A stretch of 64,000 bases of DNA from Wolinella sp052173415 (lineage in GTDB: Bacteria; Campylobacterota; Campylobacteria; Campylobacterales; Helicobacteraceae): positions 16,591-80,590 of the forward strand of contig JBQMYQ010000002.1 of assembly GCA_052173415.1 (NCBI GenBank), written 5' to 3'. This document shows positions 17,630 to 25,213 of this stretch, piece after piece. Positions within the stretch are counted from its first letter, which is position 1. Each line of letters begins with the position of its first letter. The notes under the pieces were generated by a model, which did not search any database, was not told the DNA's origin, and worked only from the letters and a program-made list of their open reading frames with translations. The position numbers and the translations under genes were made by a program.

Positions 17630-17941
17630 TTATGCAGCAATCTTCACGATTCTCACGCGGGTAAAATCCCGTCGAAAGCCTCGCTTGGTTTTGCTATCTT
17701 TTCGTCGTCGTTTCTTAAACGTAACTACCTTTTTCGCCCTGCCCTCATTAATGACTTCTGCTTCGACCTTGGCACCCTTTATCAGGGGATTCCCAAGGGT
17801 TAGCTCGTCATCTTTGCAGATCGCTAGAACCTCAGAGAGTTCCACTTTTGACTTCGGCTCAAGGCTCATTTTATCAAGAAGGATAATATCGCCCTCTTGC
17901 ACCTTGTATTGCTTGCCTCCATTCTTCACAATCGCATACAT
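17630..17941 (-). CDS. rplU: 50S ribosomal protein L21
   Basis: Binds 23S rRNA. The 103 residues start MYAIVKNGGKQYKVQEGD and include the C-terminal KKRRRKDSKTKRGFRRDFTRVRI region typical of L21. First gene of the rplU-rpmA unit, with about 80 bases of leader to the likely promoter. Confidence 0.99.
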   Translation of the reverse strand: MYAIVKNGGKQYKVQEGDIILLDKMSLEPKSKVELSEVLAICKDDELTLGNPLIKGAKVEAEVINEGRAKKVVTFKKRRRKDSKTKRGFRRDFTRVRIVKIAA

Positions 17942-18022
17942 CGCTATTCCTCGTAAAATATTTTGGAATTTGACCTCAAAATCGCACGCTCAAAACTTCG
18001 TGCAGAAATTAAAAGAGCGCGA

Positions 18023-18028
18023 ATTCTA
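18023..18028 (-). promoter_or_regulatory. Probable -10 box for rplU-rpmA
   Basis: TAGAAT on the minus strand with an extended TGTG directly upstream. It lies about 80 bases before rplU and just inside the gap after ridA, which ends at 18041. A long leader is common for ribosomal protein operons. Confidence 0.55.
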
Positions 18029-18040
18029 CACAAGTCAATG

Positions 18041-18418
18041 TTAAGTTCTCTTTAAAGCGATGCATTCAATCTCAACGAGCGCATTTTTGGGGAGCATCTT
18101 GACTGCCACGGTGCTCCGTGCGGGTTTGTGATCCCCGAAAAATTCCGCATACACCTCATTCATCTCGCCAAAATCTTCCATATTTGCAAGGAAAACGGTC
18201 GTTTTTAGCACATTTGCAAGCGCGCTTCCCTGCGCGCGCAAAATATTTTGAAGGTTGCTTAGCACCTGTCTTGTTTGCGCCTTTACACCTCCCTCTATCA
18301 TCGCTCCTTTGGGCGTGAGCGCGATCTGTCCCGAGGTAAAAATAAGCCCCTCTGCCGCTACTGCCTGAGAGTAAGGACCGATCGCTGCTGGAGCATCTAG
18401 TGTCATAACCATTTCCAT
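18041..18418 (-). CDS. ridA: RidA family enamine/imine deaminase
   Basis: Hydrolyses reactive enamine/imine intermediates made by PLP enzymes. The 125 residues carry PAAIGPYSQAV near the N-terminus, FTSGQIALTPKG, and the C-terminal stretch with the conserved arginine (KPARSTVAVKMLP) and the glutamate in VEIECIA. Length and motifs fit the archetypal RidA subgroup. It is monocistronic by spacing, between the rplU promoter and a divergent secreted-protein gene. Confidence 0.93.
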   Translation of the reverse strand: MEMVMTLDAPAAIGPYSQAVAAEGLIFTSGQIALTPKGAMIEGGVKAQTRQVLSNLQNILRAQGSALANVLKTTVFLANMEDFGEMNEVYAEFFGDHKPARSTVAVKMLPKNALVEIECIALKRT

Positions 18419-18491
18419 AACAAAATCCTTTGCAACCTCAAAAAATAGGGGGTAATGTTACATCAAATTCGCCTACGATTCCTAGGTAGTG

Positions 18492-18497
18492 TATAAT
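18492..18497 (+). promoter_or_regulatory. Probable -10 box for the small secreted protein gene
   Basis: A consensus TATAAT preceded by TG, 42 bases upstream of the ATG at 18540. A GGAATC word (reverse orientation) lies a few bases upstream. Confidence 0.65.
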
Positions 18498-18539
18498 CCG
18501 CCTCAACATAAGTGAAAATCCCAAGACAAAGGAAAAATC

Positions 18540-18878
18540 ATGAAAAAATTCCTCGCTTTCTCTTTAGCGATATTCACGCTCGCCTATGCGGACAACCTCA
18601 TCGACATGCCTAGAGTAGAGTCTGAAGCAGACGCTTTTGAGGGTAATCTCAAGCGACTTACAGAGCAAAATCCACCTAACACCGCTTATTACGTCAATGC
18701 GCGCACGGGCGAAGTCTTCTCTGTCTCGACCGCTTCTACAAAGCTAAAAACACACGAGATTCCTAAAAAAGTGCGCTCATTAGGGAAGATTCCCGCCCCT
18801 ATGCCTGCGTTTAATCCATGCCGTCCCTCTAAGATTCCCTACGAAATACAAGAAGAGCACATCGAACTGCTTCCTTGA
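18540..18878 (+). CDS. Small secreted protein of unknown function
   Basis: I do not recognise this 112-residue protein. It has a clear signal peptide (MKKFLAFSLAIFTLAYA, cut before DN). The mature part is about 95 residues, rich in charged residues and proline, with a single cysteine near the end (FNPCRPSK). A good ribosome-binding site (AAGGA seven to eight bases before ATG) and a consensus -10 box show that it is a real, separately transcribed gene. It probably resides in the periplasm. It converges on the hup gene, and an inverted GGAATC pair lies between the two stops. Confidence 0.8.
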   Translation: MKKFLAFSLAIFTLAYADNLIDMPRVESEADAFEGNLKRLTEQNPPNTAYYVNARTGEVFSVSTASTKLKTHEIPKKVRSLGKIPAPMPAFNPCRPSKIPYEIQEEHIELLP

Positions 18879-18887
18879 AAGAGTGTC

Positions 18888-18913
18888 CGATTCCCACAAA
18901 CAGCGAGGAATCG
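18888..18913. terminator. Inverted GGAATC-word pair between convergent genes
   Basis: Arms CGATTCC (18888-18894) and GGAATCG (18907-18913) are perfect seven-base complements around a 12-base loop. They sit between the stop of the secreted-protein gene and the stop of hup. No T-run is visible on either side, but the position suits a two-way terminator. The bases ACAGCGAGGAATC recur in the rpmA hairpin. Confidence 0.5.
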
Positions 18914-18931
18914 TGGCATATGCAAGTGGAT

Positions 18932-19207
18932 TTAGTCTAAGAGTGTCTCTTTTAGTCGCTCATCTGCCCTAAATCTCACGGAGCGCGACGCATTAAGATG
19001 GACAAACTTATCCGTCCCGGGAATCTTGCTCCTGCGCGCGCCTCGCTCAAGCATACTAAAAGTGCCAAACCCCGCAAAATGGACACTCTCTCCTTTGGAA
19101 AGCTGCTCGGATAAAAGCTCAAACATCGCATCAAGCATACGTTTGCAATCTTGCTCAAGGATCCCCGACCTAAGCGCAAGAGTCTCGACAAATTCGCCCT
19201 TTTTCAT
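18932..19207 (-). CDS. hup: HU/IHF-family DNA-binding protein
   Basis: Nucleoid protein that bends and packs DNA. The 91 residues from ATG 19207 contain SKGESVHFAGFGTFSMLERGAR, the arm-base motif of the family, and a C-terminal helix (VRFRADERLKETLL). The tip of the DNA-contacting arm reads KIPGTDKFVHLN and lacks the common NPxT form, so it is a divergent HU. The start is set by AAGGA about ten bases upstream. Another HU copy could exist elsewhere. Confidence 0.93.
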   Translation of the reverse strand: MKKGEFVETLALRSGILEQDCKRMLDAMFELLSEQLSKGESVHFAGFGTFSMLERGARRSKIPGTDKFVHLNASRSVRFRADERLKETLLD

Positions 19208-19246
19208 TGTCTTATTTTCCTTTGATTGATCCTGCAAAAGCCCTCG

Positions 19247-19252
19247 ATTCTA
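19247..19252 (-). promoter_or_regulatory. Probable -10 box for hup
   Basis: TAGAAT on the minus strand, 40 bases upstream of the hup start; it continues as TAGAATCG. Confidence 0.55.
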
Positions 19253-19422
19253 CCCATTTTTTGCTTTACGGACAAAGAAGTATCAAGGGGAAAATTACAG
19301 GAATCACACCATAATTTTGCCTGCGATTCCTTAGTTTGTGGATTTTACGCGCTCGATTCCTACACGGATATGTTATCTCAACGTAAAGCAGGCTAGGATT
19401 CTTCCGATATTACATTCACAAA

Positions 19423-19450
19423 AGGGAATTACTTTTGCTTGTAATTCCCT
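19423..19450. repeat. Perfect inverted repeat upstream of flgL
   Basis: Arms AGGGAATTAC and GTAATTCCCT (ten bases each, perfect) enclose eight bases, TTTTGCTT. The repeat overlaps the putative sigma-54 promoter elements of flgL. It could be an operator or simply a hairpin at the promoter. It is close to, but not the same as, the GGAATC word. Confidence 0.75.
19425..19438 (+). promoter_or_regulatory. Probable sigma-54 promoter of flgL
   Basis: GG at 19425-19426 and GC at 19437-19438 have exactly ten bases between them, and the downstream element reads TTTTGCTT, matching the -24/-12 (GG-N10-GC) form. The predicted transcript start near 19450 leaves a 44-base leader to ATG 19494. Hook and hook-junction genes in Helicobacter are known members of the RpoN/FlgR class. 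Confidence 0.6.
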
Positions 19451-19493
19451 ATCAAATTCTCTAATTTTAGGGAATCTCAAAAGGAAACGCCCC

Positions 19494-22052
19494 ATGAGAA
19501 TAGGCTACAGCACGCAATATACCACCCTCGCCCGCTATCAGCAGGCGGGGCAATCTCAAATGAATGACCTCCTTACGCAGATGTCCTCAGGCAGGAAGAT
19601 TCAGCTTGGTTATCAAAACAGCACAGTGTTTAGCCAGACATTGCGCCTAGATTATGAGACAGCGACTCTCACACAAAGCAAGTCGCGCAGCACCACTGCA
19701 AAAAATTTCTCAGACAATACCGATGCCGCACTCAACGAGATTTCAAAGGCATTAGTGAATTTCAAAACCAAACTCACGCATGCTGCCAACCAAATCCACT
19801 CACCCACCTCTTTGGAAGCGATTGCAAACGATTTGCAAGCCATTCGCGATCACCTCGTCTCAATCGCAAATACCTCAATTGGGGGGCAATATCTCTTTTC
19901 GGGCACAGATGTTACAAGAAGACCTTTTGATGAGAGTGGGAAATATCACGGCAATGACGCTCATCTTGAGGCGCTCCTTGGCTCAAAAAATCTCGTCCCT
20001 TACAATATTACGGGCTCAGAACTATTCTCGGGTAAAGATAGTGACAAAAGTCGCGTAATCACGACAAATATCAGGAATTACAATCAATCCAAACTCCACC
20101 CCGAGATCATGAGCGCGACAAACAAAACCGACGCTCCAAAGCAAGTCTATCTAAAGAGCAGCGATACGCTCCGCGATCTCATAGGCGACAACAATCACGA
20201 CCCCAAAGATAATGCCGATGAGTGGTTTTATATTCAGGGTGTGCGTCCTGATGGGACATCTTTCAAAAGCAAGTTCTCTTTAAGCACCTCTTATAGTAGC
20301 GAGGAGCGCGCGACCAAAGTGCAGGATCTACTTGATCGAATCGGCAGGGAGTTTGGCAACACAAGCACGAGCAAAGTTGTCGATGTTACGCTCAATGAAT
20401 ATGGCGAGATTCAGATTAAAGACCTCACGACCGGGCGGAGCAATATCGATTTCCACATGGTCTCAAGCGATAAGAATGTCAATAATCTTGATGAATTATC
20501 CAAAACAGGTGCGCGGGTCAAACATTACGTCCAAAGCCCCTATCTGGGCGATAAAGTAGCGGATAGGATCGCTTCGGTCAATGACAACTACGATCATCGT
20601 ATTAGCAAGATTCCCACAACCCTCCGAACAGGTGAAAATGACGTAGCTAATCGCAAAACACTCCTGCGAGACATCTTTGGTCCTAATGTAAACTCCATCA
20701 GCCTTGGGGGAAACGCCGCAAATAATCCCGATGGCACTGCGGGCGCAGCCGTGCCAAACTATACGTTCAACATCACGCCGACATCGACGGTGCAAGACCT
20801 ACTAGATAACATTCGCGATAACTTTAAAGGCGCGGGTGATATTGACGTGGAGCTTGTGCATGGACGCATTCAGATTGTTGATAAAAATGTCAAAAATCTC
20901 TCCAAAGATCAGCGAACACCGCCCTATGATGGTCCTAGTAGCCTAAATCTCAATATGGTTACACAAGATGGAGGTGGGGTGCCAACAAATGGCTTTAGAA
21001 ATGATTATAACCTAGAATATGATCGCGCCGCATTTACAAAAAATGGCTCAAAACTCACAAGCAACGTCTCGCAGATTATTAATTCAAACAGTAATTACGC
21101 TAAGCCCGAAACTCCGCTCTCTAAAGCCGCGGGCGCGTCGCTTGATGGAAGTTCTTATACTGTTAAGATTAAGGACATTAACGGCGTGGAGGTTGAAGGG
21201 CGCATTAATTTCAGCAATACTGTCCCCCCGGGCACGACTTTCACGATGAATGGACGCACGATTCCTATCTTTAATCCGCACGACACGCCCCCTGCGGTTA
21301 CACAAGTGCGCGCAGATGATATGACCTATCAGCAGCTCACAGACATCATCGCGACTGCGATGAATTTCAGCAACACCAACACCACGGCGGATTTTGCCAC
21401 TGCGACCAACCCTCTAGCGCCACTTCAAGACAGAAAGACTGCCTATGAGAATCTACTCAAAGCCTCAAAGGGCAATCTCTCCGTCTCGCTAAATAATCAG
21501 GGGCAGATCGAGGTCAAAGATCATCTGCGCTCTGAGACGCGCATGAGCTTGACGATGCACGATTCCCGCACAAATGACTATACGCTAAATCCGGCGACCG
21601 GACGTCCGATTCATGAGACAGGCTCGGCTCTTACGTTCCAAGCAAATAATGCCCTCACAGTTGATGATCCGCATGTGAGTATCTTCAAGCAGCTTGATCG
21701 TATCATCGATTCTGTGCGCAAAGGCACATATCGCGCAGGAGACGTGCCTGAGGGTGCGTATTCAGATGTGCTAAGAAGTGTGGGAATCCAGGGCGGAATG
21801 AAGCAGTTTGATCATATCAGCGACCACGTCAATAAAGTCCATGCTAAAAACGGCGCGCAAGGTAATGCCTTCAAATACTCGCTTGAGCGCACCGAAACCC
21901 TCCTTGTGAATACCAAAACGCTACGCTCTGATGTGATCGATACAGACGTCGCTTCCACATATAATAGCTTCGCACAGCTCACGATGAACTACCAAGCGAT
22001 GCTCTCAACAATCGGGAAAATCAATCAGCTTTCGCTGGTTAATTACATCTAA
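19494..22052 (+). CDS. flgL: Flagellar hook-filament junction protein FlgL
   Basis: Joins the flagellar hook to the filament. The 852-residue product has flagellin-like ends: MRIGYSTQYTTLARYQQAG with SQMNDLLTQMSSGRKIQLGYQNS, and the C-terminal helix ending YNSFAQLTMNYQAMLSTIGKINQLSLVNYI. The long central part (about 190-700) is variable and surface exposed in related proteins. This size is typical for Helicobacter FlgL (over 800 residues) and far longer than in enterobacteria. ATG 19494 with AAGGA upstream is chosen; the open frame back to 19338 crosses the promoter. No other flagellar gene adjoins. Confidence 0.93.
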   Translation: MRIGYSTQYTTLARYQQAGQSQMNDLLTQMSSGRKIQLGYQNSTVFSQTLRLDYETATLTQSKSRSTTAKNFSDNTDAALNEISKALVNFKTKLTHAANQIHSPTSLEAIANDLQAIRDHLVSIANTSIGGQYLFSGTDVTRRPFDESGKYHGNDAHLEALLGSKNLVPYNITGSELFSGKDSDKSRVITTNIRNYNQSKLHPEIMSATNKTDAPKQVYLKSSDTLRDLIGDNNHDPKDNADEWFYIQGVRPDGTSFKSKFSLSTSYSSEERATKVQDLLDRIGREFGNTSTSKVVDVTLNEYGEIQIKDLTTGRSNIDFHMVSSDKNVNNLDELSKTGARVKHYVQSPYLGDKVADRIASVNDNYDHRISKIPTTLRTGENDVANRKTLLRDIFGPNVNSISLGGNAANNPDGTAGAAVPNYTFNITPTSTVQDLLDNIRDNFKGAGDIDVELVHGRIQIVDKNVKNLSKDQRTPPYDGPSSLNLNMVTQDGGGVPTNGFRNDYNLEYDRAAFTKNGSKLTSNVSQIINSNSNYAKPETPLSKAAGASLDGSSYTVKIKDINGVEVEGRINFSNTVPPGTTFTMNGRTIPIFNPHDTPPAVTQVRADDMTYQQLTDIIATAMNFSNTNTTADFATATNPLAPLQDRKTAYENLLKASKGNLSVSLNNQGQIEVKDHLRSETRMSLTMHDSRTNDYTLNPATGRPIHETGSALTFQANNALTVDDPHVSIFKQLDRIIDSVRKGTYRAGDVPEGAYSDVLRSVGIQGGMKQFDHISDHVNKVHAKNGAQGNAFKYSLERTETLLVNTKTLRSDVIDTDVASTYNSFAQLTMNYQAMLSTIGKINQLSLVNYI

Positions 22053-22067
22053 AGCTTTTAGCTTTTT
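22051..22067 (+). terminator. Likely terminator of flgL
   Basis: AAAGCT and AGCTTT arms with a three-base loop begin at the flgL stop codon and are followed by more T residues. A second small hairpin (GCCC-TTTTAC-GGGC, 22088-22101) lies downstream. The rest of the gap to 22300 shows only a promoter. Confidence 0.5.
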
Positions 22068-22250
22068 GGTCATTTTCTATCCTCTCCGCCCTTTTACGGG
22101 CAGCAGAGTTTTGGATTTTGCTATTCGCCCGCTTCTTAATCTCTAAAGTCTGCGATTCCTCGAAACAATAGGGCTTTAACGCAACTCACAAAAGCTTATT
22201 CATACTTTTGATCCTCTTTATATTTTAAAGTAAAGCTATTTTTTAAGTTT

Positions 22251-22256
22251 TATACT
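22251..22256 (+). promoter_or_regulatory. Probable -10 box for the DUF2892 gene
   Basis: TATACT in a T/A-rich stretch, 45 bases upstream of the ATG at 22301. Confidence 0.5.
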
Positions 22257-22300
22257 GCTAGACTCCACGAGTTTTAAAACCCCAAATAAGGAGCAATATT

Positions 22301-22501
22301 ATGTCTTGTAATGTCGGAAAAACGGATAAATGGATACGAATAGGACTAGGAATCGTCCTTATATTGATAGGTGCTTTCTATCAAAGCTGGTGGGGCGCAG
22401 TAGGTCTTGTGCCTCTACTTACGGGAATCGTGAACTATTGCCCACTCTACCCGCTTATCAAAGCGGATACGCGAAGCACAGAAGAAAAAACCAAAGAGTG
22501 A
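22301..22501 (+). CDS. DUF2892 (YgaP-like) small membrane protein
   Basis: The 66-residue protein starts with MSCNVGKTDKWIRIGLG and has one or two hydrophobic segments (about 14-30 and 33-46). It includes GLVPLLTGIVNYCPLYPLI, the signature of the DUF2892 family found alone or fused to rhodanese domains (as in YgaP). Three cysteines are present. The function is not established; links to sulfur transfer come only from fused relatives. AAGGAG seven bases upstream fixes the start. Confidence 0.88.
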   Translation: MSCNVGKTDKWIRIGLGIVLILIGAFYQSWWGAVGLVPLLTGIVNYCPLYPLIKADTRSTEEKTKE

Positions 22502-22602
22502 AACTCCCTGAGGCTTTGAGGCGAGTCCTTTTAAGGGGCTTACCTCAAACACGCACGATTTCTTAATCTTATAGGAATCGCACCTCAAAATCTCCCATCA
22601 AA

Positions 22603-22683
22603 TTAGCAAGCACAACACCCCTTCTTTAGACTCTGAAACAAGCCCTCTTTGCCCTTTACGACCTTTTTCTCCTCTTTTTTCAT
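22603..22683 (-). CDS. Candidate 26-residue lysine-rich protein with CCxC end
   Basis: A very short frame, MKKEEKKVVKGKEGLFQSLK followed by KGCCAC and a stop, lies 22 bases downstream of fldA on the same strand. It has a strong ribosome-binding site, AAGGAG, six bases before the ATG. The basic start and three cysteines in the last four positions suggest metal or redox chemistry, but I know of no family. I regard it as a likely small gene because of the ribosome-binding site and operon position; chance occurrence remains possible. Confidence 0.5.
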   Translation of the reverse strand: MKKEEKKVVKGKEGLFQSLKKGCCAC

Positions 22684-22705
22684 CGCATGCTCCTTCTTGT
22701 TTTGG

Positions 22706-23221
22706 TTAGAGTGCAAGCTCAGATTTAATCATCTTGCACCACTCTTGCACCCTCTCTGTAGTAAGATCGTCCTGATTATCTGCATCAAGAGCCAAGCCGA
22801 CGAACTTCCCATCAACGACTGCTTCGCTCTCATCATATGTATAGCCCTCATCTTTCCATGCACCGACGATTTTCGCACCCTGCTTTTTTGCGGCATCATG
22901 GAGAAGTTTTAAACCATTAAGATAGGCATGTCCAAAGCCATCTTGATCTCCAAGACCAAACAGCGCGACGCTTTTACCCGAGAGATCTAGCTTTTCAAAA
23001 TGTTTCATAAAATCATACCAGTCGTCTTGCAAATCGCCATCACCCCATGTCGAAGTGCCCAAGATTAACTTTTGATACTTCGCAAAATCCGAAGCATCTT
23101 TGAGGTCTGCCACATCAAAAATATCTACACTTCCCTCGCCGCCGAGCTCCTTATAGATCATCTCTGCCGCTTCTTTGGTGTTGCCACCTGTGCTTCCGTA
23201 AAAAATTGCCACTGAACTCAT
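22706..23221 (-). CDS. fldA: Flavodoxin
   Basis: Small FMN electron carrier; in Helicobacter it accepts electrons from pyruvate oxidoreductase. The 171 residues show the phosphate-binding loop FYGSTGGNTKEAA, the isoalloxazine-contacting LGTSTWGDGDLQDDW and FGLGDQDGFGHAY, including the long-chain flavodoxin loop. Its ATG overlaps the stop of the upstream unknown gene by four bases. The same pair, flavodoxin plus this unknown, occurs in Campylobacter. Confidence 0.97.
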   Translation of the reverse strand: MSSVAIFYGSTGGNTKEAAEMIYKELGGEGSVDIFDVADLKDASDFAKYQKLILGTSTWGDGDLQDDWYDFMKHFEKLDLSGKSVALFGLGDQDGFGHAYLNGLKLLHDAAKKQGAKIVGAWKDEGYTYDESEAVVDGKFVGLALDADNQDDLTTERVQEWCKMIKSELAL

Positions 23222-23715
23222 TTTTGTATTCCTCCTTGTTTATTGTTAAGCAAACATGCTAGATCGCACACATAGGGGACGAGCTTGAGCGAATAACTCT
23301 TCTTGCTCCTCTCTAGTGCGCTACTCTTAATGATGACATGTTTTACCTGATTCCCAAGCCTAGGATAGGCAAGATAGATATTGTGCTTCCTACCTTTAGC
23401 GATCTCTCTCAGAGCGCAGTTTATCTCGCTAGATAGCTCCACAAGTGGCTCATTCACGGATCTCCAAAGGGGCAAAATATAGAGCGATTCCTCGTTACAC
23501 TCCCCACAAATGACGATATATGCGCCACTTAAAAGGACTTTCCTTGAAGGATTCCTCGCTTTGATCCGCCCATAGACATATTGCGTGAATGCCTCTTGCA
23601 TACGAAGCTCCCTAAAGGCACGCTCTTTAAGTATCTCACGACTCTGGGGCACTTTCAAGCTCTCAGAAACCGCGCGATTATAGCTGACCTCTAAAGTCGA
23701 AAGCCCCCGCTCCAT
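23218..23715 (-). CDS. Conserved hypothetical protein upstream of flavodoxin
   Basis: A 165-residue protein with no signal peptide or membrane segment. Its sequence resembles the uncharacterised protein that precedes fldA in Campylobacter jejuni, as I recall it, including a segment near RKHNIYLAYPR. Several cysteines (CGECNEE, VCDLACLL) could be structural or metal-binding. The ATGA overlap with fldA suggests a shared role in flavodoxin supply or use, but no function is known. AGGAG upstream supports ATG 23715. Confidence 0.8.
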   Translation of the reverse strand: MERGLSTLEVSYNRAVSESLKVPQSREILKERAFRELRMQEAFTQYVYGRIKARNPSRKVLLSGAYIVICGECNEESLYILPLWRSVNEPLVELSSEINCALREIAKGRKHNIYLAYPRLGNQVKHVIIKSSALERSKKSYSLKLVPYVCDLACLLNNKQGGIQK

Positions 23716-23761
23716 CTGCGCTCCTATGGCAAGGAATTTAACTCTCTTTGAATAAAACTAT

Positions 23762-23775
23762 ATAATAGTAATTAT
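23762..23775. promoter_or_regulatory. AT-rich palindrome upstream of the flavodoxin operon
   Basis: ATAAT and ATTAT arms around AGTA, about 50 bases upstream of the operon start and overlapping its likely -10 region (TATTATATAG on the minus strand). The composition recalls Fur or PerR boxes of this group, which control flavodoxin or neighbouring genes in some relatives. The match is by eye only. Confidence 0.35.
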
Positions 23776-23926
23776 TCCTAAGTTAAAAGTCAAGAATCGC
23801 CCCTGCATGATTCCTTACAGATACAAAGACATGCAAATCACGTCGCGAACATACTGCTTGAATATAGGGCGCAGGAATCGCGCCAAAATTATCCTGCATA
23901 CAAAATATAAAAACTCGCAACCATCG

Positions 23927-24670
23927 CTACTTTCGCCTTTTGTTGGTCTCTTTAACCATGATGTTCGTATTTGATGAGCCATCTTTAAAAGGAATGCGCT
24001 TCACTTCGATGAAATCTAACGCATCTACGAGCTGCCCCAGCCGCTCATAGCCGTAATTGCGCGAATCAAACGCCGGGTGATTTTTAGAAATATACAATCC
24101 AATCGTCGCGAGCGGCACCCATTCGCTCTCCTCCTTAAGCGACGCCCTAATCGCCGCGCTGATAATCCGTCTAAGCTCGCTTATTTCGCTCTTACTCCAC
24201 TGCTGTGATGAGTTGGGCAAATCTTCCGTGCGCAAAATCTCCGTATAGATGAAGCGATCGCACGCCACGACAAAAGCTTCAGGCGTCTTGCGCTCGCCAA
24301 ATCCATAAACAAGTAGCCCCGATTCCCGTATGCGCGTCGCAAGTCGCGTAAAATCGCTATCAGAAGAGACGAGGCAAAACCCATCTAACTGCGTCCCGTG
24401 CAGCAAATCCATCGCATCGATAATCAGCGCGGAATCCGTCGCATTTTTCCCCGTGGTGTAGCTAAACTGCTGAATAGGGGCAATCGCGTATTTGTGAAGC
24501 TCGGACTTCCAGCTTTTGAGACGATGATCCGTCCAGTCGCCATAGGCGCGCTTGATATTGAGTGTGCCATATTTGGACGCCTCGCCGATAAGCTCTCTAA
24601 GCACGGAGGGCTGGGCATTATCCGCGTCAATCAACATCGCCAAACGTATCGGCTTATTCTCCCACTCCAT
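23927..24670 (-). CDS. NYN-domain (LabA-like) protein with C-terminal OST-HTH/LOTUS domain
   Basis: The 247 residues begin with a PIN-like nuclease fold of the NYN/LabA type: LAMLIDADNAQPSV, GKNATDSALIIDAMDLLH and LVSSDSDFTRLATRIRE, with the acidic residues expected of a metal site. The C-terminal 70 residues (about 172-240, ending near LGQLVDALDFIEVKR) match an OST-HTH/LOTUS domain, known to bind RNA, including G-rich structures. An RNA-processing role is likely but the target is unknown. nfeD ends eleven bases upstream. Confidence 0.87.
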   Translation of the reverse strand: MEWENKPIRLAMLIDADNAQPSVLRELIGEASKYGTLNIKRAYGDWTDHRLKSWKSELHKYAIAPIQQFSYTTGKNATDSALIIDAMDLLHGTQLDGFCLVSSDSDFTRLATRIRESGLLVYGFGERKTPEAFVVACDRFIYTEILRTEDLPNSSQQWSKSEISELRRIISAAIRASLKEESEWVPLATIGLYISKNHPAFDSRNYGYERLGQLVDALDFIEVKRIPFKDGSSNTNIMVKETNKRRK

Positions 24671-24681
24671 TCTATGCTCCT

Positions 24682-25077
24682 TTAATCTTTGGATAGCTTC
24701 TTAATTCGGACACGATTCCCGCTACATGGGGTCACAAAAACGCGCTCGCCCTTTTGATAGGGCGCATCTGCTTCATATTTCCACAACGTCCCGCGAAACT
24801 CCACCATGCCCTCTTCTCTTATGATTCCCTCGCCGCTCTCAAGCAAAAATTCATCTTGAATGACCGCCTCTTTTTGCGAGAATCGGCGCTGGAAAAGCAC
24901 CATAAGAATCACGCCCAAAATAAGCCCGACCACACTTTGCACCATCCAGGAATCTAGCCCGAAAATTAGCCCCGCGCCACCACTAATAAACAACCCAAGC
25001 CCATACCACAAAAAATAAAAGCTCCCCGTAAGCAGTTCGCAAAACAAAAGCGCGATTCCCGCAATCAGCACCCACAT
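24682..25077 (-). CDS. NfeD-like membrane protein
   Basis: The 131 residues have two to three membrane segments (about 2-60) followed by a small soluble OB-fold domain (GEGIIREEGMVEFRGTLWKYEA, GERVFVTPCSGNRVRIKKL). This is the short NfeD architecture that usually works with an SPFH/stomatin partner in membrane quality control. No SPFH gene is adjacent in this window; the neighbour on one side is the NYN protein and on the other the divergent putP. Confidence 0.88.
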   Translation of the reverse strand: MWVLIAGIALLFCELLTGSFYFLWYGLGLFISGGAGLIFGLDSWMVQSVVGLILGVILMVLFQRRFSQKEAVIQDEFLLESGEGIIREEGMVEFRGTLWKYEADAPYQKGERVFVTPCSGNRVRIKKLSKD

Positions 25078-25213
25078 TTAGCCCTCTTTATGAGGCGTGT
25101 GCTCTTTTGCGCTCATTTTACCAAAATAAGCCCGCACCTCTATGAGGCATAACCAAAAAATCAGCGCATTTAGGTAGGATTCGCCTTGCAAAAACAGATT
25201 GCAAAGGAATCTC

